NCBI RefSeq assembly: GCF_900090195.1
Contig: NZ_LT607803.1
Span: 6,722,229 to 6,786,228 of the forward strand
Length of the DNA stretch: 64,000 bases
DNA from: Variovorax sp. HW608
GTDB taxonomy: Bacteria; Pseudomonadota; Gammaproteobacteria; Burkholderiales; Burkholderiaceae_C
Direction: 5' to 3'
The position numbers and the translations under genes are program-made. Under the pieces are notes generated by a model. That model was not told where the DNA came from and ran no database searches. It saw only the letters and a list, made by a program, of their open reading frames with translations. Of this stretch, positions 1 to 9,525 are shown piece after piece. How positions within the stretch are numbered: the stretch's first letter is position 1; the number at the start of each line of letters is the position of its first letter.

Positions 1-78
1 GGCCCGGTCTCGACCGAGGATCTGCGGGTCGCCTTGCGGCGCTATCGCTCGTTCCTGCACCGCCTGCTGTCGCTGTAG
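1..78 (+). CDS. 3' end of an unidentified CDS (partial)
   Basis: The first 78 bases are open in frame 1 and end in TAG. They encode 25 residues ending in YRSFLHRLLSL. The upstream part lies outside the window, so neither product nor start can be judged. The end is arginine- and leucine-rich and looks like the helical C-terminus of a soluble protein. It is convergent with the phosphatase gene that follows, with 33 bp between the two stops. Confidence 0.45.
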   Translation, partial: GPVSTEDLRVALRRYRSFLHRLLSL

Positions 79-111
79 CGGGGCTCGGCGGGGCTTCAGT
101 GGTCCTGCGTC

Positions 112-1794
112 CTAGCCTCGCCGCTCCTTCGACAGAACGACAGTCTCAAAGAGCTCGTAGTTCGGCGTTGGCGCCTTGTCGGCGCCGGGCGCATGGTAGT
201 AGCGGATGGTGATCGACGTCTTTCCGCCGTGCGTGCCCGGGTCGAGGTCGAAGACGGCGATGCCGTACCCGGTGCCGGTGTCGCGTCGCGCGGACCAGAT
301 GGCGTCTTCGACCGCGTCGGCGCCGGCGCGGATGTACACACCCGCCGAGGCGCCCGCCATCGGGCGATTCGACTTCGTGAAGACCTTGGCCTGCGGCTTT
401 CCGTTGGTTGCGTTCACGCCGTAGCTGTCCAGCGGCGCGCTGGTGCCGCCGCCGCCGAGGATCAGGTGAACCGTTCCGCGGCTGGTGTCGAAGCTGCCGT
501 CCGCGGGGTCGGCCGTGACGACCGGGTTCGGCTGGCAGGTGTCGACCGCGGCACCCGTCGCCGCATCCCGGCCGACCCCGTGGTTGCAACCGCGCACGGG
601 CCAGCTGCGCTCGTAGTCGTGGTCATGGCCGCAGACCACCAGATCGACGCCATAGCGGTCGAAAAGCGGCAGCCAGGTCTCCCGGATGCCCTTGTCGGAA
701 CCGTTGCCGGTTTTCGAGGAGCTGAGCGCATCCTGGTGCATCTGCACGACGATCCAGTCGATGTCGCCATCCCGCGCCCCGCGCGCCAGCGTCTCTTCGA
801 GCCAGCGCGTCTGCGCGCCGTTGCTGTAGCCACGGATGTACTTCGAGGTGCCGGCCTCGATCGGTGCATTGCCCGTGCTGGGCGCCGGTTGCAGCGCGGC
901 AGGGCCGGCGACGAACGGTCCGCCGTCCTGGTAGATCACGTCGTCGGCCGACAGGGAAATGAAGAGCACGCTGCCGACGCGGAAGCTGTACCAGCGGCCG
1001 GCGAACGGCGTTCCGTTGTCGGGCAGTGCGTAGCGCGTCAGGTACGACTCGAAGCCCTCTGCGCCGTTGTTGAACTCGATCTCGTGGTTGCCCGGGCACG
1101 GCATCCACGGACGCAGCGCCGCCGAGGCCTGGTTGTTCCTGCCGAAGTCCGCCCAGACCGAGGGCTGAGCGGCGGGATTGAGGTTCGCATAGCAGAGGTC
1201 GCCGTTGAGCAGATGGAAGAGCGGCTCGAAACGCTCCACGGCCTGCACCGCATACCGGCTTTGCAGCGACGAGAGAACCCAGCTCGTGACCGGGGTCGCG
1301 AGGTCGCCGTAGCTGGTCCAGCGGAAAGGCTGCCTGCCCCTGGGCGCGTTCCGGAAGCTGCCGACGAAGGGCTTGGCGTAGTTGCCGTCGTTGTCGGCCG
1401 TCACCGTGTAATGGACGGCCGCATTCGGCACAAGCTCGTCGAGAAGGGCGTGGTAGGTGAACACGGTCTGGCCGTTGAGCCCGTCGGTATAGGTCCGCTG
1501 GACCGCCAGGACCGTGCGCTCCCTGCCGGCGGAGTGCCCGAAGCGGACCCGCGGATTCACGGCCTGCGCCGCCGAGGCCCATGAGACATAGACGGCGGTG
1601 CACGCGTGATTGCCCCAGGTCAGGTGGATCTGCTCCGGCGTGCCGTCGGCCGTTGCCGCCGCGGCGTCCGTCGGCAGTGCCAGCGGCGATGCGGCAGCCG
1701 CCAGGCCCGCCGCGCCGGCGCCCTTGAAGAATCCGCGGCGGGAGATCGGCGCGCCTGCGTCGCTGGCGTCGTCGTTCGATGCGTGTTGAGTCAT
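112..1794 (-). CDS. Tat-exported purple acid phosphatase-like metallophosphoesterase
   Basis: 560-residue predicted periplasmic phosphoesterase. The N-terminus carries a twin-arginine signal (SRRGFFKG at about residues 18-25) followed by an Ala-rich hydrophobic stretch. Next comes a fibronectin-like beta domain (about 50-160), then the dinuclear-metal phosphoesterase core. All five core motifs are visible: YGDLA, GDLCY, GNHE, VVQMH and GHDHDYER, the set expected for purple acid phosphatases. The chosen ATG lies just before the Tat motif and is preceded by AGGAGGT. Earlier in-frame starts would run into the acyl-CoA ligase gene. It lies 83 bp downstream of that ligase on the same strand, so cotranscription is possible. 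The substrate is unknown. Confidence 0.88.
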   Translation of the reverse strand: MTQHASNDDASDAGAPISRRGFFKGAGAAGLAAAASPLALPTDAAAATADGTPEQIHLTWGNHACTAVYVSWASAAQAVNPRVRFGHSAGRERTVLAVQRTYTDGLNGQTVFTYHALLDELVPNAAVHYTVTADNDGNYAKPFVGSFRNAPRGRQPFRWTSYGDLATPVTSWVLSSLQSRYAVQAVERFEPLFHLLNGDLCYANLNPAAQPSVWADFGRNNQASAALRPWMPCPGNHEIEFNNGAEGFESYLTRYALPDNGTPFAGRWYSFRVGSVLFISLSADDVIYQDGGPFVAGPAALQPAPSTGNAPIEAGTSKYIRGYSNGAQTRWLEETLARGARDGDIDWIVVQMHQDALSSSKTGNGSDKGIRETWLPLFDRYGVDLVVCGHDHDYERSWPVRGCNHGVGRDAATGAAVDTCQPNPVVTADPADGSFDTSRGTVHLILGGGGTSAPLDSYGVNATNGKPQAKVFTKSNRPMAGASAGVYIRAGADAVEDAIWSARRDTGTGYGIAVFDLDPGTHGGKTSITIRYYHAPGADKAPTPNYELFETVVLSKERRG

Positions 1795-1877
1795 GTGACC
1801 TCCTGGTGCGGTGCATCCTAGGAGGCGCGCATGCTGTTTTGATGACACCGCTCCTGGCGGTGCCGCGACCCTTCTTT

Positions 1878-3572
1878 CTACTTCTTGCCGTTCTCCGCCT
1901 CCTGCAGCAGCCGCCACATCACCTTGCCGCTGCCGCTCTTGGGCAGCGCATCGACGAACTGCACCGCGCGCGGGATCTTGTAGACCGCCATGTTCTCGCG
2001 GCACCAGTCGATGATCTGCTGCTCGGTGGTGTCCTTGTGCGTCGGGCGCAGCACCACCACCGCCTTGACGGATTCGCCGCGATAGGCGTCCTTGGTGGCG
2101 ATGACACAGGCCTCCTGGATCGCGGGGTGCTTGAACATCAGCAGTTCGACCTCGGCCGGCCAGACCTTGAAGCCGCTCGCGTTGATCATGCGCTTCAGGC
2201 GGTCGGTCATGAAGAAGTAGCCGTCCTCGTCCATCCGGCCCATGTCGCCGGAGCGGAAGAAGCGCTTGCCCTCGAACTCGACGAAGGCGGCTGCCGTCGC
2301 ATCGGGCCGCTTCCAGTAGCCCTGGAAGACCTCGGGGCCGTGGGTGATGATCTCGCCCGATTCGCCGATGGGCATTTCCTGCAGCGTGTCGGGGTCGACC
2401 ACGCGCGAATCGGTGCTCATGTAGGGAATGCCCAGGCACTGCTGCTTCGGGTTCTCGAACGGATTCGCGTGCGACGGGGCCGCGGTCTCGGTCAGGCCGT
2501 AGCCTTCCTGGTACTTGAGGCCGAACTGCTCCAGGAGGCGCTGCGCGACCGCCTGCGGCATCGCCGCGCCGCCGCCGCCGATGTAGGTGAGGCTGCTCAG
2601 GTCGTAGTTCGCGAAGTTCGGGCTGGCCATCAGGTCGATGACCATGGTCGGTATGTTGGTCCAGCTCGTGACCTTGCGGCGCGAGATCAGCCGGCCGGCC
2701 GTATCGCGGTCCCAGCGCGGCATGATGACCAGCGTGCCGCCGAAGACGATGGTGGTGTGCATCACGCTCACCACGCCGGTGATGTGGAACATCGGCACCA
2801 CCGCCAGCACCACCGCCTCGGACGACCCCAGCCCCCAGATCTGGCCGGCGAAGGCGTTGTGGTTCAGGCTCGAATGGTGGTGGATGCAGCCCTTGGGCAG
2901 GCCGGTGGTTCCGCTGGTGTAGGGCAGGAGCGCCATGTCGTTGGCGCCGACCACGTGCTCCGGCGCGGGGTGGCCGGCGTTCATCGCGTCGGACCAGTGC
3001 ATCGTGGCGCCGCCCTGCAGCTCGGGCAGCGGATGCCGCGTCAGCAGCCAGTCGCGCCAGGCGGGCGGCGGGGCCTCGTCGCCGGTCACCTGCGGATCGA
3101 AGGTGTCGGTGAACTGCGTGACGATCATGTGCGCGAGCCGGTCCTTCGCCTCGAGCGCGTTGCTGGCCTTGGCCAGCTCGGGCGCGAGGTCGCCGGTGGT
3201 GATGGCGACCTTGGCGTCGGGATCGGTGATGTAGTGCTTGAGCTCCTCGGCCCGGTTCATGGGATTGACCGGCACCACCACCGCATTGGCGCGCAGGATC
3301 GCGAAGTGCGCGATCACGAGCTGCGGGCAGTTCTGCATGTCGAGGACCACGCGGTCGCCGCGCCTGACGCCCAGGGCGTGCAGCGTGCCGGCCAGGCGCT
3401 CGGTCTGCGCCGCGAATTCACGGTAGCTGATCTCGCGGCCGAAAAAGACCAGCGCGGGCTTGTCGGGGAAGCGCTCGGCGTTGGTCTTCAGGTTGTGCCA
3501 CAGCGAAGTGGCGGGGACGGTGATCGAGCGAGGCAGGCGCTGTGGCCAGAACTTGTAGTGCGGTCGTTCCAT
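1878..3572 (-). CDS. Long-chain fatty acid-CoA ligase (AMP-binding enzyme)
   Basis: 564-residue ANL-superfamily enzyme, expected to activate a carboxylic acid as acyl-AMP and transfer it to coenzyme A. Visible motifs are the P-loop YTSGTTGLPKG, the A5-like GYGLTETA, the A7-A8 region (SGDMGRMDEDGYFFMTDRLK) and the C-terminal catalytic lysine in PKSGSGKVMWR. Length is normal for the family. The protein lacks the extra N-terminal region of some FadD proteins, and the chain length of its substrate cannot be read from sequence. The start has no competing upstream ATG. It is divergent from osmC across 192 bp, which must hold both promoters. Confidence 0.9.
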   Translation of the reverse strand: MERPHYKFWPQRLPRSITVPATSLWHNLKTNAERFPDKPALVFFGREISYREFAAQTERLAGTLHALGVRRGDRVVLDMQNCPQLVIAHFAILRANAVVVPVNPMNRAEELKHYITDPDAKVAITTGDLAPELAKASNALEAKDRLAHMIVTQFTDTFDPQVTGDEAPPPAWRDWLLTRHPLPELQGGATMHWSDAMNAGHPAPEHVVGANDMALLPYTSGTTGLPKGCIHHHSSLNHNAFAGQIWGLGSSEAVVLAVVPMFHITGVVSVMHTTIVFGGTLVIMPRWDRDTAGRLISRRKVTSWTNIPTMVIDLMASPNFANYDLSSLTYIGGGGAAMPQAVAQRLLEQFGLKYQEGYGLTETAAPSHANPFENPKQQCLGIPYMSTDSRVVDPDTLQEMPIGESGEIITHGPEVFQGYWKRPDATAAAFVEFEGKRFFRSGDMGRMDEDGYFFMTDRLKRMINASGFKVWPAEVELLMFKHPAIQEACVIATKDAYRGESVKAVVVLRPTHKDTTEQQIIDWCRENMAVYKIPRAVQFVDALPKSGSGKVMWRLLQEAENGKK

Positions 3573-3764
3573 ACGGTCTCCAAACAGGCCGGAAGCCTAC
3601 GACGCCGCGCGGCAGTGCAGCATCGGGGAAGCCCCGAAATCGTCGCATGGGCGACTCCGAAAGATGCAATTTTTTGTTGACCGGCCGCCGGCGGCTGACA
3701 GACGACGCGGCCGATCTGCCGTACAACGGCAGGCTCCGTTCAACCCATTCGCGAAGGAGTTCAC

Positions 3765-4205
3765 ATGCCAGCAGACAAGCGCGCAACCGTTCACTGGGAA
3801 GGCGCCGGCAAGACCGGCAAGGGGCAGATCAGCACCGAGACCGGTGCGCTCAAGGACTACCCCTACGGATTCGCCAGCCGCTTCGAGGACGACAAGCGCG
3901 GCACCAATCCCGAGGAAATCCTCGGCGCCGCCCACGCCGGCTGCCTGACGATGGCGTTCGCGTTCGCGCTCGAAGGCGCGGGTTTCACCGCGAAATCGAT
4001 CGACACCAAGGCGGCGGTGCGCCTCGCGCAGGATGGCCCGGGCTTCAAGATCGACCGCATCCAGCTCGAACTGGAAGCCGCGATCCCGGGCATCGACGAA
4101 GCGAAGTTCCAGCAGCTCGCCGCCGGCGCGAAAGCCGGTTGCCCGCTGTCGAAGGCGCTGGCGAGCGTTCCGGAGATCACGCTGAAGGCGACACTCAAGA
4201 GCTGA
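3765..4205 (+). CDS. osmC: OsmC family peroxiredoxin
   Basis: 146 residues, the normal OsmC length. OsmC/Ohr proteins detoxify organic hydroperoxides with two reactive cysteines, and both are present: AHAGCLTMAF (about residue 60) and KAGCPLSKAL (about residue 125). The NPEEILGAAHAGC stretch is typical of OsmC rather than Ohr. An AAGGAG ribosome-binding site precedes the ATG by 7 bases. The 3' end overlaps the oppositely oriented Mut7-C gene by 11 bp. Confidence 0.9.
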   Translation: MPADKRATVHWEGAGKTGKGQISTETGALKDYPYGFASRFEDDKRGTNPEEILGAAHAGCLTMAFAFALEGAGFTAKSIDTKAAVRLAQDGPGFKIDRIQLELEAAIPGIDEAKFQQLAAGAKAGCPLSKALASVPEITLKATLKS

Positions 4206-4953
4206 GCCCGTCGCCTGGCGCCACCAGCTCGTCCACCATGGCGCGCATCCGCCGCCAATGCGAACCCTCCCAGAAGACGCGCCGGCACGTATCGCAGGTG
4301 CTGAAACGCTGGTAGCGTTCGCGCACCATCGCCGGCAAGGTCGAGGCGACCAGCGACTTGTCGATCTCGCGCAAGGGCGTGTTGCAGTCCAGGCATCGCG
4401 TGAAGGGCCGCACTCCGCGCGCGAGGTCGAGTCGACCAAAGACCTCGCGCAACTGTTGTGCAGACTGCAACGCATGCACGTAGCAGCCATGCGTGATGCC
4501 CCGGCGCTTGAGCAGCTCTCGATCTCGCGTCAGCACGATGCGTCCTTGCGCGCCAGAGATGCGCTCGATCTCTTCGTCACGAAAATGGTTGTCGTACAGC
4601 GTGTCGAACCCGGTCATGCGCAGCAAGTGCGCGAGGCCGCCCAGATGCGCGTCCGCGACGAAACGGGTCACGCGCAATGCACGCGCGCGAACGCGCAGCA
4701 CCGGCGTGATGTCGAGGGCTTCGAACTGCGGAAAGACGGCTACGCGGTCGCCGTCGCGCAGCAAGGTCTCGAAGCCGACCGACTCGCCGTTGACCAGGAC
4801 CAGTTCGACCTCGGTATGCGGTACGCCGAGCGCCTCGATCATGTGCTTGGTGGTCGCCATGCGCGCGCACCGGCAGCGGAACTCGCGTCCTCGCCGCTCA
4901 CGCGCGAGAAAGTCGTTCAGCTCCTCGTAGAACCGGAAGGTCGCCGTGACCAT
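4195..4953 (-). CDS. Mut7-C ubiquitin/RNase domain protein
   Basis: 252 residues. The N-terminal third (about 1-85) resembles the ubiquitin-like domain found with Mut7-C proteins (VELVLVNGESVGFETLLRDGDRVAVFP). The rest is the Mut7-C domain, a PIN-like fold with FVADAHLGGLAHLLRMTGFDT and acidic residues in FRDEEIERIS and LTRDRELL. It ends in a zinc-ribbon-like pair, CLDC and CDTC. The family is predicted to be a ribonuclease; target and role are unknown. A GTG directly before the ATG (4954-4956) is an equally possible start. It overlaps the end of osmC tail-to-tail. Confidence 0.85.
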   Translation of the reverse strand: MVTATFRFYEELNDFLARERRGREFRCRCARMATTKHMIEALGVPHTEVELVLVNGESVGFETLLRDGDRVAVFPQFEALDITPVLRVRARALRVTRFVADAHLGGLAHLLRMTGFDTLYDNHFRDEEIERISGAQGRIVLTRDRELLKRRGITHGCYVHALQSAQQLREVFGRLDLARGVRPFTRCLDCNTPLREIDKSLVASTLPAMVRERYQRFSTCDTCRRVFWEGSHWRRMRAMVDELVAPGDGLSS

Positions 4954-4987
4954 CACACTGCCGGTCAGCGCGTCCCGTCAGCTGCCG

Positions 4988-5467
4988 TCAGAGCTCCGCG
5001 GTCTTGGAGAAGGACCCGTGTGGCTGGGCGCGCATCAGCGCATGGAACTGCTCGTGCGACATCCGCAGCAGCTGCTCGTGGTCGCCACTTTCCATATAGA
5101 CAACGTCATTGGCTTCCAGTTCGTCATCGACGATGGTCGGCAGCCCCCATGCCATTCCGACTGCCGGTATCGCGCCGGGGTCGCAGTCATCGAACAGCTC
5201 TGCGATCCGGGCCTCGCCGGCCAGCTTCAGCCTGCGGCGACCGACAAAGCGCGAGAACTCCCCGAGCATGACCAATTTGTCGGCGGGAACGACGGCCATC
5301 ACGCAGCCTTCTTCGTCCTCGAGGATGACCGATTTGGCCAGTCGACCCGGGCTGACATTGGCGCAGCGTGCGGTCTCCAGGCTGCTATGGCTGTGTGCGT
5401 GCGTGGTGACCTCGTAGCGTGTGCCACGCTGGTCAAGATAGCTGGAAAGGTGGGAAGGAATGGACAT
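4988..5467 (-). CDS. YbaK/ProX-type aminoacyl-tRNA deacylase
   Basis: 159 residues matching the YbaK/EbsC editing domain, which hydrolyses mischarged tRNA (for example Cys- or Ala-tRNAPro). Family features are the lysine in GRLAKSVILEDEEG, the VVPADKLV strand and the GMAWGLPTIVDDEL segment. The ATG at 5467 was chosen because AAGGAGG lies 7 bases before it and the protein then has normal family length. Upstream in-frame starts only extend it into the Bug gene on the opposite strand. It is 34 bp from the Mut7-C gene on the same strand. The precise mischarged substrate cannot be told from sequence. Confidence 0.85.
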   Translation of the reverse strand: MSIPSHLSSYLDQRGTRYEVTTHAHSHSSLETARCANVSPGRLAKSVILEDEEGCVMAVVPADKLVMLGEFSRFVGRRRLKLAGEARIAELFDDCDPGAIPAVGMAWGLPTIVDDELEANDVVYMESGDHEQLLRMSHEQFHALMRAQPHGSFSKTAEL

Positions 5468-5587
5468 GGCAATCCTCCTTGTGCGAAAACACGGCGAGGT
5501 CGCCGTCCCGTCAGTTTGCTCCCAGCGGCTGGGGATCGCAAATCGGGCCCTGTTTATGATCCCTCGCGCAACGAGGAGACAGGCACC

Positions 5588-6553
5588 ATGAACATCGCCC
5601 GCAAGGCCATCGCGGCCGCAATGTGCATCGCGGCATCGGCCGCGGCCTTTGCGGCCTACCCCGAGAAGCCGATCAAGATCATCATCGGCTTCCCGGCCGG
5701 CGGGCCGCTCGACCAGCACGCCCGCCTGCTCGCCGACAAGCTGCAGGCGGCGCTGGGCCAGCCGATCATCATCGACTACAAGCCCGGTGCGGGCGGCTCC
5801 GTCGGCGCCGAGGCAGTGGCCAGGAGCCCGGCCGACGGCTACACGCTGATGCTCGCCAACACCGGTGTGGCAGTGATCAACGGCGCGCTCTACAGCAAGC
5901 TGCCCTACGACACGCTGAGGGACTTCACGCCGATCGCGCGCACCGCGATGCAGCCGCTCGCGCTGCTGGTAACGCCGTCGCTGCCGGTGGCGAACCTGCA
6001 CCAGTTCATCGATTACGCCCGCGCGCGGCCGGGGCAGATCAACTACGGCTCGGCAGGCAACGGCGGCATCAGCCACCTGGTGCCCGAGATGTTCAAGAAC
6101 GCGACCGGCATCTACATGGTCCATATCCCCTACCGCGGCAGCGCGCCGGCCTTCACCGACCTGATGGGCGGGCAGGTTCAGTTCATGGCCGAATCGATCC
6201 CGCAGGCGGCCAGCTACCACAAGCAGGGCAAGGTCCGCGCGATCGCCGTGACGAGCGCGAAGCGCAATCCCGCGCTGCCCGACGTGCCGACGGTGATCGA
6301 GTCCGGCGTGAAGGGCTTCGAGGTGGTCGGGTTCTACGGCTTCCTGGCGCCGGCCGGCACGCCCAGGGACGTGGTCGCCAAGCTCAGCGACGCCTTGCGC
6401 CAGGTGCTCACCAGCCCCGAGGTGCGCGACCGCATGGTGAGCCAGGGCGCCGACCCGGCCTTCATGGGCAGCGAGGAGTTCGCGAAGTTCCTCGCCACCG
6501 AAACGCCCCGCTGGGAGAAGGCGGTGAAGGCCTCCGGCGCCCGGATGGACTGA
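5588..6553 (+). CDS. Bug-family tripartite tricarboxylate transporter substrate-binding protein
   Basis: 321 residues with a clear Sec signal peptide ending near AFAAYPEKP. The mature protein has the Bug/TctC layout: PIKIIIGFPAGGPLDQHARLL near the N-terminus, KPGAGGSVGAEAVARSPADGYTL, and the INYGSAGNGG.SHL ligand loop. Bug proteins are periplasmic binding proteins for carboxylates and other small molecules, very numerous in Burkholderiales and often found without their membrane partners. No tctA or tctB is nearby, so this is an orphan. GAGGAGA lies 8 bases before the ATG. The ligand is unknown. Confidence 0.9.
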   Translation: MNIARKAIAAAMCIAASAAAFAAYPEKPIKIIIGFPAGGPLDQHARLLADKLQAALGQPIIIDYKPGAGGSVGAEAVARSPADGYTLMLANTGVAVINGALYSKLPYDTLRDFTPIARTAMQPLALLVTPSLPVANLHQFIDYARARPGQINYGSAGNGGISHLVPEMFKNATGIYMVHIPYRGSAPAFTDLMGGQVQFMAESIPQAASYHKQGKVRAIAVTSAKRNPALPDVPTVIESGVKGFEVVGFYGFLAPAGTPRDVVAKLSDALRQVLTSPEVRDRMVSQGADPAFMGSEEFAKFLATETPRWEKAVKASGARMD

Positions 6554-6616
6554 GCCGGCACAGCTCTTGCGTACGGTCGGCGGAGCAATTCCACCGACCT
6601 ATTCAGGAGCCATGCC

Positions 6617-7408
6617 ATGCAATTTTCCAAGCGCCGGTTCGCGGCGATCCTCGCCGCCGCCGCACTGCTCGCCACCGGCGCCGCGCACGCGCAGAACGCG
6701 CTCGACCACATCCTCAAGGCCAAGGTCATCAAGATCGCCGTGCCGACCGACTACCCGCCCTACGGCTCGGTCGACAAGACCATGACGCCGCAGGGCCTGG
6801 ACATCGAGATGGCGCAGCTCATCGCGAGCAAGCTCGGCACCAAGGTCGAGCTGGTGCCGGTCACCAGCGCCAACCGCATTCCCTATCTGCAGACGCGCAA
6901 GGCGGACCTCGTGATCTCCACGCTCGGCAAGAACGCGGAGCGCGAGAAGGTGATCGATTTCTCCGCCGCCTACGCGCCCTTCTTCCAGGCGGTTTATGCC
7001 TCGAAGAACCTCGGTATCAAGAGCTTCGCCGACCTGGGCGGCAAGAGCATCGCGGTGACGCGCGGCGCGATGGAAGACCAGGAGCTCGCCAAGGTCGCGC
7101 CTGCGAACGTCGACTACAAGCGCTTCGAGGACAACAACGCCACCATCGCCGCCTTCGTGGCCGGCCAGACGCAGACGCTCGCCACCAGCGCCGCGGTCGC
7201 GGGCGACATGATGCAGAAGAACCCGCAGCTCGGCGCCGAATACAAGCTGCTGCTCAAGGACAGCCCCTGCTTCATCGGCATCGCCAAGGGCGAGGACGCG
7301 CTGAAGGCCAAGGTCAACGAGATCATCGCCAACGCGAAGAAGGACGGCACGCTCGACGCCATGGCGAAGAAGTGGCTCGGCCGCCCGGCGGGCGACCTGC
7401 CGGTCTGA
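6617..7408 (+). CDS. Amino acid ABC transporter substrate-binding protein
   Basis: 263 residues of the family-3 periplasmic binding-protein type. The signal peptide is residues 1-23 or so (ILAAAALLATGAAHAQ). Core motifs are IKIAVPTDYPPYGSVD, GLDIEMAQLIASKLG and KADLVISTLGKNAEREKVIDFS. First gene of a four-gene importer cassette, followed 12 bp later by the first permease. The tight spacing of the set and the family of all four members point to a polar amino acid or opine-like ligand. The exact ligand cannot be assigned. Confidence 0.92.
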   Translation: MQFSKRRFAAILAAAALLATGAAHAQNALDHILKAKVIKIAVPTDYPPYGSVDKTMTPQGLDIEMAQLIASKLGTKVELVPVTSANRIPYLQTRKADLVISTLGKNAEREKVIDFSAAYAPFFQAVYASKNLGIKSFADLGGKSIAVTRGAMEDQELAKVAPANVDYKRFEDNNATIAAFVAGQTQTLATSAAVAGDMMQKNPQLGAEYKLLLKDSPCFIGIAKGEDALKAKVNEIIANAKKDGTLDAMAKKWLGRPAGDLPV

Positions 7409-7420
7409 CCGGTCCCTCGA

Positions 7421-8083
7421 ATGGGCATCGAATTCGACTTCGGCGCGGTTCTCGGCCAGTGGCCCCTGCTCGCCAGGGGCGTGCTGTGGACGCTCGGCCT
7501 GACCGCGATCGCAACGGTCATCGGCATGGTGGTCGGCATCGCCTGCGCCTGGGCGCGCGCCAGCGGACCGGCATGGCTGCGCTGGATCGTGGGCAGCTAC
7601 GTGGAACTGATCCGCAACACGCCGTTCATCGTGCAACTCTTCTTCATCTTTTTCGGGCTGCCGGCGGCGGGCTTCAAGCTCTCGCCCGAAGTCGCCTCGG
7701 TGATCGCGATGGTGATGAACCTCGGCGCCTACGCGACCGAGATCATCCGCGCCGGCATCGAGGCCACGCCGCGCGGGCAGATCGAGGCGGCCGTGAGCCT
7801 CGCGCTCAACCGGGTGCAGGTGTTCACGCGCGTGGTGCTGCCACCGGCGCTGAAGAAGGTGTGGCCCGCGATGGTGAGCCAGATCATCATCGTGATGCTC
7901 GGCTCGGCGGTGTGCAGCCAGATCTCGACCGAGGAGCTGAGCTACGCGGCGAACCTGATCCAGAGCCGCAACTTCCGCGCCTTCGAGGCCTTCATCATCG
8001 CGACGGCGATCTACCTCGCGCTGTCGGTGGCAGCCCGGCGGCTGCTCAACTGGGCCGGCCCGCGCTGGTTCTTCGGACGGTGA
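7421..8083 (+). CDS. Amino acid ABC transporter permease (HisM/GlnP type)
   Basis: 220 residues with about five membrane segments and the HEQM-family signature. The opening 'LLARGVLWTLGLTAIATVIG' is the typical first segment, and ELIRNTPFIVQLFFIFFGLP is the conserved cytoplasmic coupling region. The EAA-like loop that contacts the ATPase is GIEATPRGQIEAAVSLALN. It is followed 7 bp later by a second permease of the same family, so the pore is probably a heterodimer. Confidence 0.92.
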   Translation: MGIEFDFGAVLGQWPLLARGVLWTLGLTAIATVIGMVVGIACAWARASGPAWLRWIVGSYVELIRNTPFIVQLFFIFFGLPAAGFKLSPEVASVIAMVMNLGAYATEIIRAGIEATPRGQIEAAVSLALNRVQVFTRVVLPPALKKVWPAMVSQIIIVMLGSAVCSQISTEELSYAANLIQSRNFRAFEAFIIATAIYLALSVAARRLLNWAGPRWFFGR

Positions 8084-8090
8084 GGCGCGG

Positions 8091-8744
8091 ATGAACGATT
8101 TCTCCATCTGGGACATCCTGCGCAACCTGCTGATGGCGCTGCGCTGGACGGTCGTGCTGTCGCTGATCGCCTTCGTGGGCGGCGGCGCGGTCGGCGCGGC
8201 GCTGCTCTTCCTGCGGCTTTCGGGCGGGCGCGCGGCAGAGCGGCTGATCGGCGTCTATGTGCAGATCTTCCAGGGCACGCCGCTCCTGATGCAGCTCTTC
8301 CTCGCCTACTTCGGCATGGCGCTGTTCGGTGTCGATGTCTCGGCATGGGCCGCCGCGTCGGTGGCGCTGACGCTCTACACCAGCGCCTTTCTCACCGAGA
8401 TCTGGCGCGGCTGCGTGGCGTCGATCCCGAAGGGCCAGTGGGAGGCCGCCGGCAGCCTCGCGCTCGGTTTCGGCGAGCAGATGCGGCACGTGATCCTGCC
8501 GCAGGCGGTGCGCATCGCGGTCGCGCCGACGGTGGGCTTCCTGGTGCAGGTCATCAAGGGCACCGCGCTCGCATCGGTGATCGGCTTCGTCGAACTCACC
8601 AAGGCGGGCAGCATGATCTCGAACGCGACCTTCCGGCCGTTCGTGGTGTTCAGCTGCGTCGCCCTGCTCTATTTCGTGCTGTGCTTCCCCGTGAGCCTGT
8701 ACGCCAAGAATCTGGAGAGGAAATTCCATGGCGCTCGTCGCTGA
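8091..8744 (+). CDS. Amino acid ABC transporter permease, second subunit
   Basis: 217 residues, homologous in layout to the previous permease: [17 protein letters not shown] coupling region and EAA-like loop [21 protein letters not shown]. Around five hydrophobic segments. Its last 17 bases overlap the start of the ATPase gene, an arrangement consistent with translational coupling within one importer operon. Confidence 0.92.
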   Translation: MNDFSIWDILRNLLMALRWTVVLSLIAFVGGGAVGAALLFLRLSGGRAAERLIGVYVQIFQGTPLLMQLFLAYFGMALFGVDVSAWAAASVALTLYTSAFLTEIWRGCVASIPKGQWEAAGSLALGFGEQMRHVILPQAVRIAVAPTVGFLVQVIKGTALASVIGFVELTKAGSMISNATFRPFVVFSCVALLYFVLCFPVSLYAKNLERKFHGARR

Positions 8745-9510
8745 AGCTCCCGCGCCGGCAGCCGTGCCGGCCGCCGCGCCCATCGTGCGCATCACCGCGC
8801 TGCGCAAGTCCTACGGCAGCAACGAGGTGCTCAAGGGTATCGACCTCGACGTGAAGCGCGGCGAAGTGATCGCGATCATCGGCAAGAGCGGCTCGGGCAA
8901 GAGCACGCTCCTGCGCTGCATCAACGGCCTGGAGGTGTTCCAGGAAGGCTCGCTCACCGTCGACGGCAAGCCGCTCCTGCACGAGAGCGCGATGGCGATG
9001 CGCGACCTGCGCCAGCACGTGGGCATGATCTTCCAGAGCTTCAACCTGTTCCCGCATCTCTCGGTCGGCCGCAACGTGATGCTCGCGCCCACGCTGGTGA
9101 AAAAGCGCAGCCGCATGGAAGCCGCGTCGCAGGCGCGCAAGCTGCTCGCGCGCGTCGGGCTGGCCGAGAAGTTCGATGCGATGCCCGACCAGCTCTCGGG
9201 CGGCCAGCAGCAGCGCGTCGCGATCGCCCGTGCACTGGCCATGGAACCGGCCGTGCTGCTGTGCGACGAGATCACCTCGGCGCTCGATCCCGAACTGGTG
9301 GGCGAAGTGCTGCGCGTGGTCGAATCGCTCGCCGACGAAGGCATGACGCTGCTCATGGTGACGCACGAGATGAACTTCGCGCGCAAGGTGAGCGACCGCG
9401 TGATCTTCATGCACCAGGGCCGGGTGCACGAGATGGGAACGCCCGAGGCGCTGTTCGGCAACCCCCGGACGCCCGAATTGAAACAGTTCCTTTCGTCGCT
9501 GAACGACTGA
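8728..9510 (+). CDS. Amino acid ABC transporter ATP-binding protein (GlnQ/HisP type)
   Basis: 260 residues. Walker A is GKSGSGKST (about residues 51-59), the Q loop is [10 protein letters not shown], the signature is LSGGQQQR, Walker B is [12 protein letters not shown] and the switch histidine is in VTHEMNFA. An alanine/proline-rich extension of about 20 residues precedes the ATPase fold. It energises the two permeases encoded just upstream. AGGAAATTCC precedes the ATG inside the permease gene. Last gene of the importer set; a terminator-like hairpin follows. Confidence 0.93.
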   Translation: MALVAEAPAPAAVPAAAPIVRITALRKSYGSNEVLKGIDLDVKRGEVIAIIGKSGSGKSTLLRCINGLEVFQEGSLTVDGKPLLHESAMAMRDLRQHVGMIFQSFNLFPHLSVGRNVMLAPTLVKKRSRMEAASQARKLLARVGLAEKFDAMPDQLSGGQQQRVAIARALAMEPAVLLCDEITSALDPELVGEVLRVVESLADEGMTLLMVTHEMNFARKVSDRVIFMHQGRVHEMGTPEALFGNPRTPELKQFLSSLND

Positions 9511-9525
9511 GCGGCCGAACGGACC

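Noticed and set aside
193..1584. Long open frame on the + strand opposite the phosphatase gene
   Set aside because: It has the Arg/Val/Ala-rich composition of an antisense frame in GC-rich DNA, no domain, and lies wholly inside a well supported gene. Similar antisense frames elsewhere were also left out.
1846..1862. CACCGC-TCCTG-GCGGTG hairpin between the acyl-CoA ligase and phosphatase genes
   Set aside because: Six-base stem without a T-tract in either direction; not enough for a terminator in GC-rich DNA.
112..2439. Longer 775-residue version of the phosphatase starting inside the acyl-CoA ligase gene
   Set aside because: The Tat signal and the AGGAGGT site fix the start at 1794; the extra part is an alternative frame of the ligase gene.
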